DNA of 64,000 bases from JASSUD01 sp031963445 (GCA_031963445.1 JASSUH010000001.1:682001-746000); one strand, 5' to 3'. Shown: positions 8,102 through 17,391, numbered from the stretch's first letter. Made by a program: numbers and translations. Notes: generated by a model from the sequence alone, not told the origin.

Positions 8102-11017
8102 ATGTACAAAGACGAGCACCTTACGCTTTCTTCGGTAAATATGGCTAACGCTCGTTCTGAAGCTGGTACACCCACTTCTTACCCTCTTCCTACTGAACCA
8201 CAGCAAACGTCGAGCACGTTGGCTGACTATAAAGTGATTCGTCGTAATGGCGCTGTGGTTGTCTTTGAACCTAGCAAGATTTTGATTGCGCTAAAAAAAG
8301 CGTTCCTCGCTGTGAGTGGAGAGGCGAGTGCGACTTCAGCGCGCACTAGAGAGCTCGTTGAGCAGATTACTCAGCGTGTGGTGCATGCGCTTTTGCGCGG
8401 CCGTCCGCATGGCGGAACGTTTCATATTGAAGATATTCAAGATCAAGTTGAACTCGCGTTGATGCGCGCCGGTGAACACAATGTAGCGCGTGCTTATGTG
8501 TTGTATCGGGAAAAGCGCTCACAGGAACGTTTACAAGCAAAAGCAGAGCAAGCTGTTCCGGCTACTCATCAACTTCATGTGAATGATGGCGGCGTGCTGC
8601 GTCCCCTGGATTTGCCAGCGCTCGCAGCACTCATTACCTCTGCTTGTGAAGATTTAGGGGCAGACGTAAAGCCAGAGCCTATCATCCAGGAAACAGTCAA
8701 AAATCTTTATGATGGTGTGCCGCTAAGCCAGGTCTATGATTCAGCGATTCTTGCCGCGCGCACGATGATTGAAAAAGATCCTGCTTACAGTCGTGCGACC
8801 GCACGCATTCTGTTGCACACAATACGACGGGAAATTTTTGCTGAAGAAGTGTCGCAAGCGGAAATGGCGACACGTTATGCCGAATGCTTCCCGCTGCTTA
8901 TTCAGCGTGGTGTTGAAAGTGAATTGCTCGATGAGCGTCTGTTGCAGTTTGATTTAAAGAAATTGGGCGCAGCACTCGATGCGAGCCGCGATTTGCAGTT
9001 TGGTTATCTTGGCCTGCAAACGCTTTACGATCGCTATTTCCTGCATCTCGAAGGTAAACGGATGGAAATGCCGCAAGTCTTTTTTATGCGGGTAGCGATG
9101 GGGCTTGCACTCAATGAAGCTGAGCGTGAAGCACGCGCGATTGAATTTTATGAGTTGCTCTCTAGCTTCGATTTTATGAGTTCGACGCCAACCCTTTTCA
9201 ATTCAGGCACATGCCGTTCGCAGCTATCGTCTTGCTACTTAACGACAGTCCCAGATGATCTTGATGGTATCTACGAAGGACTCAAAGAAAATGCGTTGCT
9301 CTCAAAATTTGCTGGCGGTTTGGGCAATGATTGGACCAGCGTACGTGCGCTAGGCTCGCGCATCAAAGGCACCAATGGTCAATCGCAAGGGGTCGTGCCG
9401 TTCTTGAAAGTGGTGAACGACACAGCCGTAGCGGTTAATCAAGGCGGCAAGCGTAAAGGCGCGGTGTGCGCTTATTTAGAAAGCTGGCATTTGGATATCG
9501 AAGAGTTTCTTGAGCTGCGTAAGAATACCGGTGATGATCGTCGTCGCACGCACGATATGAATACGGCGAATTGGATTCCGGATTTATTTATCAAGCGTGT
9601 GATGCAAGGGGGAGACTGGACGCTCTTTTCTCCTTCTGATTGCCCAGATCTGCATGATAAATTTGGCTCTGCTTTTGAAGCGGCGTATGTGCAGTATGAA
9701 GAAAAAGCAGCGCGCGGTGAAATTAAACTGTCTAAAAAAATTCCTGCAGCGCAATTGTGGCGCAAGATGTTGAGCATGCTGTTTGAGACAGGCCATCCGT
9801 GGATTACGTTTAAAGACCCATGCAATATACGTTCACCACAACAACATGTGGGCGTCGTGCATTCGTCCAATTTATGTACCGAAATCACACTGAACACCAA
9901 TGACAGTGAAATTGCTGTGTGCAATCTCGGTTCAGTCAACTTGGCCGCCCATTTAATTCAGCAAGCCGATGGTACGTTTAAGTTAGACCACGATAAATTG
10001 AAAAAAACGATTCACGTAGCGATGCGTATGCTCGATAACGTGATCGATATCAACTATTACGCCGTGCAAAAAGCGCGCAATTCAAACTTAAAGCATCGCC
10101 CAGTTGGACTTGGCATGATGGGCTTTCAAGATTGTTTGCATAAATTGCGCATCCCTTATGCATCAGAAGCCGCGGTTGAATTTGCTGATCGTTCGATGGA
10201 AGCCATTTGCTATTACGCTTACTGGGCTTCAACTGAGTTGGCGCAGGAGCGCGGTTGCTATTCAAGCTACCAGGGCTCGCTGTGGGAGCGTGGCATTCTG
10301 CCGCAAGATACATTGACCATGCTAGAGAAAGAGCGTGGCGGCTATGTTGAAGTTGATACTTCCAGCACGTTGGAGTGGAACAAACTACGCAGCCAAATTG
10401 CGCAGCACGGCATGCGCAACTCGAATTGCGTAGCGATTGCACCGACTGCGACGATCTCAAATATCATCGGTGTCTCCGCCTGCATTGAACCGACTTATCA
10501 AAACCTGTATGTGAAATCCAATTTATCGGGTGAATTCACGGTGGTTAATGAATATTTGGTAAGCGAGCTGAAAGCACGAGGTTTGTGGGATGAAGTGATG
10601 ATTGCCGATTTGAAATATTTCGATGGTGCACTTGCGCGCATTGATCGTATTCCAGATGATCTGCGTGCTCTTTATGCGACGGCTTTTGAAACTGACCCGA
10701 AATGGTTGGTTGAAGCAGCATCGCGGCGGCAGAAATGGATTGATCAGGCACAGTCTTTAAATATTTATATGGCAGGTGCTTCCGGTAAAAAATTGGATGA
10801 GTTGTATAAGTTAGCTTGGCTACGCGGCTTAAAAACCACTTACTACCTACGCACGATGGGCGCTACGCACGTTGAAAAATCGACGGTTGCCGATGGTGCA
10901 CTTAACGCTGTGAGCATAGGTTCAACTGAAGGGGCAGCTGACGAAGTTGCTGAAGGGCCTGCATGTATGATGCGCCCTGGCGACCCAGGCTTTGAAGAGT
11001 GTGAAGCTTGTCAATAA
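8102..11017 (+). CDS. nrdA: Class Ia ribonucleoside-diphosphate reductase, alpha (large) subunit
   Basis: A 971-residue subunit converting ribonucleoside diphosphates to deoxyribonucleotides together with NrdB. The start at 8102 is chosen because AGGAG lies 8 bases before it; an in-frame upstream start at 8069 lacks one. Two ATP-cone-like regions precede the barrel: YKVIRRNGAVVVFEPSKI near residue 40 and LHVNDGGVLRPLDL near 160, as in Burkholderia homologues. The substrate-site Cys (SSCYLTT, about 378), the active-site NLCTEI (about 589-594) and the C-terminal redox pair CEACQ are present, and YYLRTMGA supplies the radical-transfer tyrosines. It precedes nrdB by 293 bp with a C-type repeat between them. 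Candidate NrdR boxes lie upstream. Confidence 0.97.
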   Translation: MYKDEHLTLSSVNMANARSEAGTPTSYPLPTEPQQTSSTLADYKVIRRNGAVVVFEPSKILIALKKAFLAVSGEASATSARTRELVEQITQRVVHALLRGRPHGGTFHIEDIQDQVELALMRAGEHNVARAYVLYREKRSQERLQAKAEQAVPATHQLHVNDGGVLRPLDLPALAALITSACEDLGADVKPEPIIQETVKNLYDGVPLSQVYDSAILAARTMIEKDPAYSRATARILLHTIRREIFAEEVSQAEMATRYAECFPLLIQRGVESELLDERLLQFDLKKLGAALDASRDLQFGYLGLQTLYDRYFLHLEGKRMEMPQVFFMRVAMGLALNEAEREARAIEFYELLSSFDFMSSTPTLFNSGTCRSQLSSCYLTTVPDDLDGIYEGLKENALLSKFAGGLGNDWTSVRALGSRIKGTNGQSQGVVPFLKVVNDTAVAVNQGGKRKGAVCAYLESWHLDIEEFLELRKNTGDDRRRTHDMNTANWIPDLFIKRVMQGGDWTLFSPSDCPDLHDKFGSAFEAAYVQYEEKAARGEIKLSKKIPAAQLWRKMLSMLFETGHPWITFKDPCNIRSPQQHVGVVHSSNLCTEITLNTNDSEIAVCNLGSVNLAAHLIQQADGTFKLDHDKLKKTIHVAMRMLDNVIDINYYAVQKARNSNLKHRPVGLGMMGFQDCLHKLRIPYASEAAVEFADRSMEAICYYAYWASTELAQERGCYSSYQGSLWERGILPQDTLTMLEKERGGYVEVDTSSTLEWNKLRSQIAQHGMRNSNCVAIAPTATISNIIGVSACIEPTYQNLYVKSNLSGEFTVVNEYLVSELKARGLWDEVMIADLKYFDGALARIDRIPDDLRALYATAFETDPKWLVEAASRRQKWIDQAQSLNIYMAGASGKKLDELYKLAWLRGLKTTYYLRTMGATHVEKSTVADGALNAVSIGSTEGAADEVAEGPACMMRPGDPGFEECEACQ

Positions 11018-11079
11018 ATCAATATTTCTGAGTAGTAGCTGAATCAGCCGAAGGAAATATGACACCGCGGGCCTGATTT

Positions 11080-11194
11080 AAAGACCTCTGCATAACGTTG
11101 CCTAATCAGTTGTGTAGAGGTTGCTCATCTTCTTTAAAAATTTTCGCGTTTCCCTAAAGGAACCTTTGCTCAAGGGGGCTTGCAGAGGTTCCTA
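11080..11194. repeat. C-family repeat between nrdA and nrdB
   Basis: Ends AGACCTCTGCATAA and TGCAGAGGTTCCTA are imperfect inverted copies and match the C-family termini found near 35313-35438 and 42584-42699. The middle lacks the usual GTAC core. Confidence 0.6.
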
Positions 11195-11310
11195 GATAGA
11201 GTGTTGTATACAAGTTGCATGCTCGCCTTCAAGCAAGGCTTTGCATAAAAAACTTCTTTAAATACTTATCAAAAGATGGTAAAACGCGCTCTAAATAAAT
11301 GGTGGAATTT

Positions 11311-12411
11311 ATGCTTAATTGGAACGATGACTCTGTCAATATAAACGTGACCAATTCGCCTACTGAAGCGTCAGACGAACAATCTATTTCAACAGCAAGA
11401 GTTAAGGCTGCTGATAAGCGCATCATCAATGGCAAAACTGATGTTAATCAGCTTGTGCCAATTAAATATAAATGGGCGTGGGAAAAATATCTGGCGGGTT
11501 GTTCAAACCATTGGATGCCACAAGAAGTGAATATGTCGCGCGACATTGCACTATGGAAAGATCCAAATGGCCTGACGGAAGACGAGCGCCGTATTGTTAA
11601 ACGTAATCTTGGTTTTTTCGTCACCGCTGATTCATTAGCAGCCAATAATATTGTGCTTGGCACCTATCGGCATATTACAGCGCCTGAATGTCGGCAATAT
11701 TTATTGCGCCAAGCATTTGAAGAAGCCATTCATACTCATGCCTATCAATATATCGTTGAATCAATAGGTTTAGATGAAAGTGAAATTTTCAATGCCTATC
11801 ATGAAGTTGCATCGATTCGAGATAAAGACGAATTCCTGATACCCTTCATTCATACTTTAACTGACCCTGCCTTTAAAACTGGTACGCAAGCTGCAGATCA
11901 AGCTTTGCTGAAGTCTTTGATTGTTTTTGCTTGTGTGATGGAAGGATTGTTTTTCTATGTTGGCTTTACGCAGATTTTAGCGTTGGGTCGGCAAAATAAA
12001 ATGACCGGTGCCGCCGAGCAATATCAATATATTTTGCGCGATGAATCGTTGCACTGTAATTTTGGTATCGATCTAATCAACCAAATTAAGTTAGAAAATC
12101 CGCATCTGTGGACACCAGAATTTCGTAGCGAAATCAGTGAGATATTTAAGCAAGCGGTCGACCTTGAATATCGCTATGCAGAAGACACCATGCCGCGCGG
12201 TGTGCTTGGCTTAAATGCTTCGATGTTTAAAGGTTATTTACGCTTTATTTGTAATCGTCGCTGTACTCAGATTGGTCTCGAGCCACTTTTCTCAAATGAA
12301 GAAAATCCTTTCCCGTGGATGAGCGAAATGATCGATCTTAAGAAAGAGCGCAATTTCTTTGAAACACGAGTTATCGAATATCAAACAGGTGGCAGCCTCA
12401 ACTGGGATTGA
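11311..12411 (+). CDS. nrdB: Class Ia ribonucleotide reductase, beta (radical) subunit
   Basis: A 366-residue ferritin-like di-iron protein that generates the tyrosyl radical for NrdA. The ATG at 11311 gives MLNWNDDS, which matches Burkholderia NrdB, and GGTGGA lies 4 bases before it; the upstream in-frame start at 11299 adds only MVEF. The motif EEAIHTHAYQYI aligns with the E. coli helix that carries metal ligands and radical Tyr122, so the tyrosine is retained. Further ligands sit in MEGLFFYVGF and RDESLHCNFG. The standard C-terminal tail (GSLNWD) that docks to NrdA is weakly recognisable. Its separation from nrdA by a repeat suggests its own promoter or an attenuated operon. Confidence 0.95.
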   Translation: MLNWNDDSVNINVTNSPTEASDEQSISTARVKAADKRIINGKTDVNQLVPIKYKWAWEKYLAGCSNHWMPQEVNMSRDIALWKDPNGLTEDERRIVKRNLGFFVTADSLAANNIVLGTYRHITAPECRQYLLRQAFEEAIHTHAYQYIVESIGLDESEIFNAYHEVASIRDKDEFLIPFIHTLTDPAFKTGTQAADQALLKSLIVFACVMEGLFFYVGFTQILALGRQNKMTGAAEQYQYILRDESLHCNFGIDLINQIKLENPHLWTPEFRSEISEIFKQAVDLEYRYAEDTMPRGVLGLNASMFKGYLRFICNRRCTQIGLEPLFSNEENPFPWMSEMIDLKKERNFFETRVIEYQTGGSLNWD

Positions 12412-12521
12412 AGATTGCTACATAAAGGTAGAAACTTCGCCGCAAGCTTAGAGGCATTTTTTTAAGCGTGTACGCAGTAACTTTTTTGAAGACAGGTTCT
12501 AAAAGCTGAAGGAGAAAAGTG

Positions 12522-13424
12522 ATGGCAACTGCCAAAAAATCTGCTGCAAAAAAAGCAGCTGCTAAACCAGCACCCAAAAAGGTCGCTGCTAAAGACAGTG
12601 CTATAAAGAAAGCGTCGACTAATAGTGGTACAGCGCAAAAGACAGCGGCGAAAAAAACCCCTGCTAAAAAAGCGGTAGCCACGAAAAAGGTTGCAGCGAA
12701 AAAAGTAGCGCCAGCTAAAAAAGTAGCGGCTAAAAAAACTGCCCCAGTGAAAAAAGTTGCAGTGAAGAAAGCGGCTGCTAAAAAAACAGTTGCAGCGAAG
12801 AAAGTTGCTACAAAAAAAGTAGCCGCCAAAAAAGTAGCCGCCAAAAAAGTAGCCGCCAAAAAAGTAGTCGCTAAAAAAGTAGTCGCTAAAAAAGTAGTCG
12901 CTAAAAAAGTGGTGGCGAAGAAAGCAGCACCAGCCAAGAAAGTAGTGGCGAAAAAGGCAGCACCAGCGAAGAAAGCAGTGGCGAAAAAAACAGCACCAGC
13001 TAAAAAAGTAGCTGCTAAGAAGGAAGTCGCTAAAAAAGCAGCACCGGCCAAGAAAGTTGCAGCGAAGAAAGCCGCGCCAGCTAAAGAGGTAGCTGCTAAG
13101 AAGACAGTCGCTAAAAAAGCTGCGTCAGTCAAAAAAGTAGCCGCTAAGAAAGTAGTAGCTAAAAAAGTAATTCCCGCTAAGAAAGCGGCACCTATCAAGC
13201 AAGCGGTACCTATTAAGCAAGCCGCTGTCAAAGAAGTAGCGCCAGCTAAAAAAACGAACACCGCAGCAAAGAAAACACTCCCTGCGAAAAAAGAAACTGC
13301 AGCAGCGAAAAAAAGCGCGAAGAATGCAGCGGCTCCGTTGACTACCGCGCCAGCCTTGACAGTGAAGACAACCTTGAATCCTACCGCTGCCTGGCCTTTT
13401 CCCACAGGCGGTCGGCCACAATAG
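12522..13424 (+). CDS. Histone H1-like Lys/Ala-rich DNA-binding protein
   Basis: A 300-residue protein made almost wholly of KKVAAKK, KKAAPAK and related pentapeptides, resembling the C-terminal tail of eukaryotic H1 and the Burkholderia/Bordetella H1-like (BpH1/AlgP-like) proteins. It would bind DNA through its positive charge and compact the nucleoid. Start at 12522 has AAGGAG at 12509-12514. It follows nrdB, the normal Burkholderia position. Homologues are often shorter (about 180-220 residues), so this copy looks expanded; a 105-bp block of seven 15-bp DNA repeats (12813-12917) points to slippage. The C-terminus (after about 265) leaves the repeat and ends PTGGRPQ. The long open frame on the opposite strand is an artefact of composition. 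Confidence 0.93.
   Translation: MATAKKSAAKKAAAKPAPKKVAAKDSAIKKASTNSGTAQKTAAKKTPAKKAVATKKVAAKKVAPAKKVAAKKTAPVKKVAVKKAAAKKTVAAKKVATKKVAAKKVAAKKVAAKKVVAKKVVAKKVVAKKVVAKKAAPAKKVVAKKAAPAKKAVAKKTAPAKKVAAKKEVAKKAAPAKKVAAKKAAPAKEVAAKKTVAKKAASVKKVAAKKVVAKKVIPAKKAAPIKQAVPIKQAAVKEVAPAKKTNTAAKKTLPAKKETAAAKKSAKNAAAPLTTAPALTVKTTLNPTAAWPFPTGGRPQ
12813..12917 (+). repeat. Seven tandem 15-bp units inside the H1-like gene
   Basis: Units of AAAAAAGTAGCCGCC (three copies), AAAAAAGTAGTCGCT (three copies) and AAAAAAGTGGTGGCG (one) run head to tail. Each encodes KKVAA or KKVVA, so gain or loss of units keeps the frame and changes protein length and charge. Confidence 0.85.
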
Positions 13425-13449
13425 CCACAATAATTTGCAGACTACAAAG

Positions 13450-13488
13450 CAGCATGCAGTAGAGAGTAAAGTTCTCTACTGCATGCTG
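13450..13488. terminator. 16-bp perfect hairpin between convergent genes
   Basis: Arms 13450-13465 and 13473-13488 (CAGCATGCAGTAGAGA and its complement) enclose a 7-nt loop. It lies between the H1-like gene and the convergent lipoprotein gene and could end both transcripts. There is no strong T-run. Confidence 0.65.
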
Positions 13489-13496
13489 ACGCATAT

Positions 13497-13970
13497 CTAA
13501 TGCGTAACGCGGGTAATACCACCGCTTGAAAGAAGGCGTACCCGATCGCCTGCTTTAAAGACCTCTTTGGTTGCTTCTTGGGTTATGGCGCGTAGGTTTC
13601 CGCTATCAAGGCGTACGGTAATTTCAACGCCGTTGCGGTTGCGTACGCGACCTTCTACGTTGTGACCGGCATAGGCGCCTGCTGCTGCGCCGCCGAGTGT
13701 CGTGAGTAGCGCACCTCGTCCACCGCCAAATGTGCTGCCTACAATTCCGCCTGCTAAGCCACCGCCTAATGCGCCAGCGCCGGCTTGGTTCATATTGGCG
13801 CGAATTTTGACAAGACGTACGCTCTCAATCGTACCCATACGCACCGTTTGCTCACGCTGCGCTTGCCTGGATGAATAAACGTCAGCTGAGCTATTTTCGT
13901 AGGCACAGCCTTGTAAAAGAAGGATACCGATCAGTGAAGTGGCTGAAATAAGCCGAATCATCGTTTGCAT
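13497..13970 (-). CDS. Glycine-zipper 2TM-domain outer membrane lipoprotein (SlyB-like)
   Basis: A 157-residue precursor with a lipoprotein signal (MQTMIRLISATSLIGILLLQGC, lipobox LLQGC, acylated Cys22) followed by a glycine-zipper region of alternating Gly/Ala (GALGGGLAGGIVGSTFGGG and GGAAAGAYAG). The C-terminal part (GVEITVRLDSG, FKAGDRVRLL) is a small beta domain typical of the SlyB/Pcp family. It should sit in the outer membrane and help envelope integrity. It is convergent with the H1-like gene. A standard Shine-Dalgarno (AGGAG) lies just upstream of the ATG on the minus strand. Confidence 0.9.
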   Translation of the reverse strand: MQTMIRLISATSLIGILLLQGCAYENSSADVYSSRQAQREQTVRMGTIESVRLVKIRANMNQAGAGALGGGLAGGIVGSTFGGGRGALLTTLGGAAAGAYAGHNVEGRVRNRNGVEITVRLDSGNLRAITQEATKEVFKAGDRVRLLSSGGITRVTH

Positions 13971-14035
13971 GTTTTCTCCTAAAAACTAAAGTTCTTTTTG
14001 AATGCTACGTTGAACCGATTTTTAGCACGATAGGA

Positions 14036-14977
14036 TCACTGAAAGCTATAAGTAAAAGTTCGTTTAAAGTGCTCACGAATCATTTCTTCTCTATCGGGAA
14101 AATTCTGTGTGCCTTGATGTGCGATTTTGATCGATCCCATCAAACTAGCAAGCCGACCTGTTGTGCTCCAATCAAACCCATGTTCGATGCCATACAACAA
14201 TCCCCCTCGAAAGGCGTCACCACAACCCGTTGGGTCGATTACTTGGGTAGCAGGCACCGCAGGAATTTCTTCGCATTTGCCCTCTGCATAAATCAATGAG
14301 CCATATTCGCCCCGTGTCACGATCAATGCGTTAACGCGTTGCGCAATCTGGTCCATCGACCAGCCTGTTTTATTACTCAGTAACTTCGCTTCGTAGTCGT
14401 TAAGCGTCACGTAGCTCGCCAGTTCAAGCATATGTTGCAAATCAGCTTCGTTAAAAAGCGGTAGCTGTTGGCCTGGATCAAATACAAATGGAATCCCTTT
14501 CGCTGCGCATTGCTCAGCATGTTGTTGCATGCCTTCAATACCATCTGGCGAGATGATGCCAAGTGTCAGCTTTGCTTCTACCTCGTCAACCCGATTCAGA
14601 TGGGATTGCAACATAGCCCCTGGATGAAAAGCGGTGATTTGATTGTTATCAAGATCCGTCATAATCATCGCTTGAGCGGTATGCATTTGCTCAACTGCGC
14701 GCACATGCCGAGTCGGCAAGCCGAGTGTATTTAAATGAGCAAGATAAGGTGCACTATCAACCGCTCCCAGCGTTCCCATAATCACCGGCGTACCACCGAG
14801 CGCCTGCAAGCTATACGCAATATTGCCAGCGCAACCACCGAACTCCTGACGCAAGCTTGACGTTAAAAAGCAAACATTAAGAATATGAACTTGCTCAGGC
14901 AAAATATGTTCGCGAAAGCGCCCATCAAATACCATTAGCCGATCATAAGCCAGTGAGCCAGTAATTAAGACTGCCAA
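14036..14977 (-). CDS. PfkB-family carbohydrate/adenosine-type kinase
   Basis: A 313-residue ribokinase-fold kinase. The N-terminal GG motif region (QEFGGCAGNIAYSLQALGG, about 45-63) and the C-terminal PfkB signature DPTGCGDAFRGGL (about 248-260) with catalytic Asp are present; a conserved N(D/N)XE-like segment appears as LNDYEAKLL. Members of this Burkholderiaceae group are annotated as carbohydrate kinases and resemble bacterial adenosine kinases; substrate cannot be read from the sequence. In Burkholderia it lies near tpx and prmA, as here, but a large orphan gene now lies between this gene and tpx. Confidence 0.88.
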   Translation of the reverse strand: MAVLITGSLAYDRLMVFDGRFREHILPEQVHILNVCFLTSSLRQEFGGCAGNIAYSLQALGGTPVIMGTLGAVDSAPYLAHLNTLGLPTRHVRAVEQMHTAQAMIMTDLDNNQITAFHPGAMLQSHLNRVDEVEAKLTLGIISPDGIEGMQQHAEQCAAKGIPFVFDPGQQLPLFNEADLQHMLELASYVTLNDYEAKLLSNKTGWSMDQIAQRVNALIVTRGEYGSLIYAEGKCEEIPAVPATQVIDPTGCGDAFRGGLLYGIEHGFDWSTTGRLASLMGSIKIAHQGTQNFPDREEMIREHFKRTFTYSFQ

Positions 14978-15018
14978 GATTGATTCCTTAATTTTTTATT
15001 GCGTAAGAAAAATGCGGG

Positions 15019-15213
15019 TTCGTAGGTTGGGGTGACGAAGGAACCCCAACAAGATGACCGATTACCTTTAAGAACCAGTTTAAAAATCGCCTAAAAGGCC
15101 GTTAACCGGGAGAGGGCCTTAGTTGGCTAAACCTTGTAACAATCGGAGTGTATTGTAGTACATGAAGATTGCGAGCACCGCTCGACCTTGACTGACAGCC
15201 TTTTAGACGATTT
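15019..15213. repeat. A-repeat half followed by a separate inverted-repeat element
   Basis: Bases 15019-15078 hold the right half of an A element (GTAGGTTGGGGTGACGAAGG, GGAACCCCAAC). Adjacent to it, AAATCGCCTAAAAGGC near 15084-15099 and GCCTTTTAGACGATTT at 15198-15213 are inverted copies with one mismatch, enclosing about 100 bp with a TAGTAC motif. This second element does not match families A-D fully. Confidence 0.6.
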
Positions 15214-15447
15214 GTGGGCAGGCCTCTCAGATTGCGGGTTCACTTTTGCTAGCCCTCTTAACCTCCATTGAAGTATTCATCGCCACCGCGCTGGCTTTGC
15301 CGCTAGTAAAACGATAGCTTAACGCAACAATATTTTTAATATTCTTGGTTCGTTAAAAGCAACTTGCCTTCGTATTAGCGCGAGAACCTACAACAAAAAA
15401 AGTTAGCCTGAGAACATAAATTTGATGACCTGGCTAGGAGAGAGTTT
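15214..15447. other. Gene-free stretch upstream of the 647-residue orphan
   Basis: No convincing gene. A 53-codon open segment on the minus strand (15227-15388) has no start codon and is not recognisable. The last 100 bp probably contain the promoter of the following gene; a ribosome binding site (TAGGAGAG) is just before its ATG. Confidence 0.4.
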
Positions 15448-17391
15448 ATGGCCTCCCGGGGCGGTTTTTATAAAATATTTCCCGAAGATCTTTATCAAAG
15501 ATTTAAAGAAAATTTTTCTAAAAGATTTGAATCTTTATTAAATGTTTTTAATCAGAAAGTGCCAACAGCTACGGAAAAGGGCAAGGAACGTAGTACTTCC
15601 CCATCTAGTAAGTCAGAAAGCAACGATAGAGATATTTTTCAGCAAGAAAATTTATCCGCTACTTCTGTGGGCGCACATAACATTAGCTCTGCCCGTATTA
15701 CTCCGCAGAACAATGCGGGCCAAAGTCAATCTAAAGCCTCTGCTGAATCTTCAAACCATCCTTTGAATAGGCCGCTACGCGAGTTCACAGAGGGGAACAG
15801 AAGATCCTTGCTTTTAATTAGTGAGGCACAATCTTTGTACCAGTCTTGGGGATCAAAACCTCCTACTTGGCTTGATAATGGCTGGCGCGACGGGCGTAAT
15901 ACTGGTTTGCGCGACAATTTAGGTAAATTCTTTCAAAATGCGCAATACCAACTCTTTCCATCAACTGAAAAGCCATTTTTTGTAAGTCTAGAAGAATTAC
16001 GAGAAAAATATGCAGCAGAACTATCCTCAAAATCAAACGTAATATCAAAAGGTCTAACAGGTGAACTTAGAAAACTTGAAAATGGAATGAAACGTGCTGA
16101 TGATTCGCTTCACGAGCTTTGGGGATCATCTAGAGATCTTGCAAAAGCCATACAGCTAGACCTTGAAGATCCAAAAAATCTATTAACGAAAGATGAAAGA
16201 TTTAAGGAATTACCTCGTTTAAAAAATTTTTTGGAACGGTTGAAAGTTTTGCTATTTAATTCGATTGAAGGGTTGAGTGAGGTAAAAAAATGGAGCGGAG
16301 TGGATCAATCGAGCAAGATCAATCAGACTCCACAGAATGAGGCTTCAGTTCCTCGCGCAATGAATCAAGCATCTGCTTCATCACCCTCGGCAGAATTGCC
16401 GGCTGGCTCAAGTGCAACATTAGCTTCTCCCCGTCAAGTGACTTTCAGGGAGAGTAGAAATCTCATCCACCCAATCTCGGCCATTCACACTGAAGATGAA
16501 CAAAGCGAGAGCGGCTCTATACGTCAATCGAGCGATGCCAAGCATGCTTCACAAGCAGCGCAAGCAGAAGGGATTGCTACCGATTCGCAGGGGCGTCAAC
16601 CTGTAAAAACCACGAATGAAACGCTGCTTACAAGAAGAGCGCATAACCCGATTCCTGAGATAAAAACAGGCGGATACTCAAATCCGGGACCAGCTTCTGC
16701 TGCAATGAGTCAGGCATCTGCTTCGCAGCTTTCGGCAGAATGTTCAAGTGTAGGATCACCTTTCCCTTCCCCATATTTGAAGGGGTCAGAAGGGCAAAAT
16801 TCTATACACACAATCCTGGCAGCTGATGCTAAAGGTAAGCATGGGCAAAGCGAGAGTAGCTCTATACGTCAATCGAACGAGGTCAAACTTGCTTTGCCTA
16901 CAGAGCAAGTAGAAGCGAATATTAACGCTCCGGTTAGCGGTGCTGTGGGGTATCCACCAATAGCTAATGCCGATAGACGTCCGGCTGCTAGCTCGCCACC
17001 TGCAGGAGAGGTGAAAGTAAGCTTTGCAAACATGAATGCGGTTCTAGAATTGCCTACTAAGGCCGACCTTAGGGAAAGAGGGTGGTACGTTGATGAGGAG
17101 AAGTTTTTTGCCAAGTTAGACGAAAGAGCAAGGCTTGATGAGCGAGCTCGTTTTTACGCTGATCTTCCCGCTGATCTTTCTGGGGCCATGGCCATGAAAA
17201 AAATGCAAAGTCCTTTGCCTACTAATTCTACTAGTCTAGGATTGCGCATACTAACGGCAGTGTCTCATGTGAGAGAGCGGACTTCTTTATCAGCTGATAG
17301 GGCAAGCTCTATGCTTACTGCCAATAGTGGGGCCTTGGAGGCGTCGGGAAATGTGGCTCAACTTGGCGGTAGAGTGAAGAGAAGCCGCTGA
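15448..17391 (+). CDS. Large Ser-rich orphan protein, effector-like
   Basis: No known family recognised in this 647-residue protein. The start is supported by TAGGAGAG about 6 bases upstream. Residues 1-35 are basic/aromatic, 40-110 are disordered and Ser/Asn/Gln-rich, 115-285 are a predicted mostly helical globular region (LEELREKYAAELS, ELRKLENGMKRADD, FLERLKVLLFNSIEGL), and the rest is low complexity. Two related units, about residues 305-375 and 420-490, share the pattern M(N/S)QASAS..SAE..SS, then IH.I.A, then QSES.SIRQS. Near 540-580 a duplicated LDERAR motif occurs. There is no signal peptide or membrane segment. The size, disorder and internal repeats resemble type III effectors or other host-directed proteins, and an sctD locus is in the same window, but secretion is only inferred. 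Confidence 0.6.
   Translation: MASRGGFYKIFPEDLYQRFKENFSKRFESLLNVFNQKVPTATEKGKERSTSPSSKSESNDRDIFQQENLSATSVGAHNISSARITPQNNAGQSQSKASAESSNHPLNRPLREFTEGNRRSLLLISEAQSLYQSWGSKPPTWLDNGWRDGRNTGLRDNLGKFFQNAQYQLFPSTEKPFFVSLEELREKYAAELSSKSNVISKGLTGELRKLENGMKRADDSLHELWGSSRDLAKAIQLDLEDPKNLLTKDERFKELPRLKNFLERLKVLLFNSIEGLSEVKKWSGVDQSSKINQTPQNEASVPRAMNQASASSPSAELPAGSSATLASPRQVTFRESRNLIHPISAIHTEDEQSESGSIRQSSDAKHASQAAQAEGIATDSQGRQPVKTTNETLLTRRAHNPIPEIKTGGYSNPGPASAAMSQASASQLSAECSSVGSPFPSPYLKGSEGQNSIHTILAADAKGKHGQSESSSIRQSNEVKLALPTEQVEANINAPVSGAVGYPPIANADRRPAASSPPAGEVKVSFANMNAVLELPTKADLRERGWYVDEEKFFAKLDERARLDERARFYADLPADLSGAMAMKKMQSPLPTNSTSLGLRILTAVSHVRERTSLSADRASSMLTANSGALEASGNVAQLGGRVKRSR

Noticed and set aside
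7936..8175. 79-codon minus-strand frame across the nrdA promoter
   Set aside because: It is partly A-repeat sequence and covers the nrdA regulatory sites; no ribosome binding site.
12398..13405. Long minus-strand open frame (335 codons) opposite the H1-like gene, Phe/Ala-rich
   Set aside because: It is the complement of the Lys/Ala codon repeats; it has no ribosome binding site and no membrane-protein pattern beyond composition.
15227..15388. 53-codon minus-strand open segment that could be a decayed gene end
   Set aside because: It is bounded by a stop, has no start codon and no family match I can defend.
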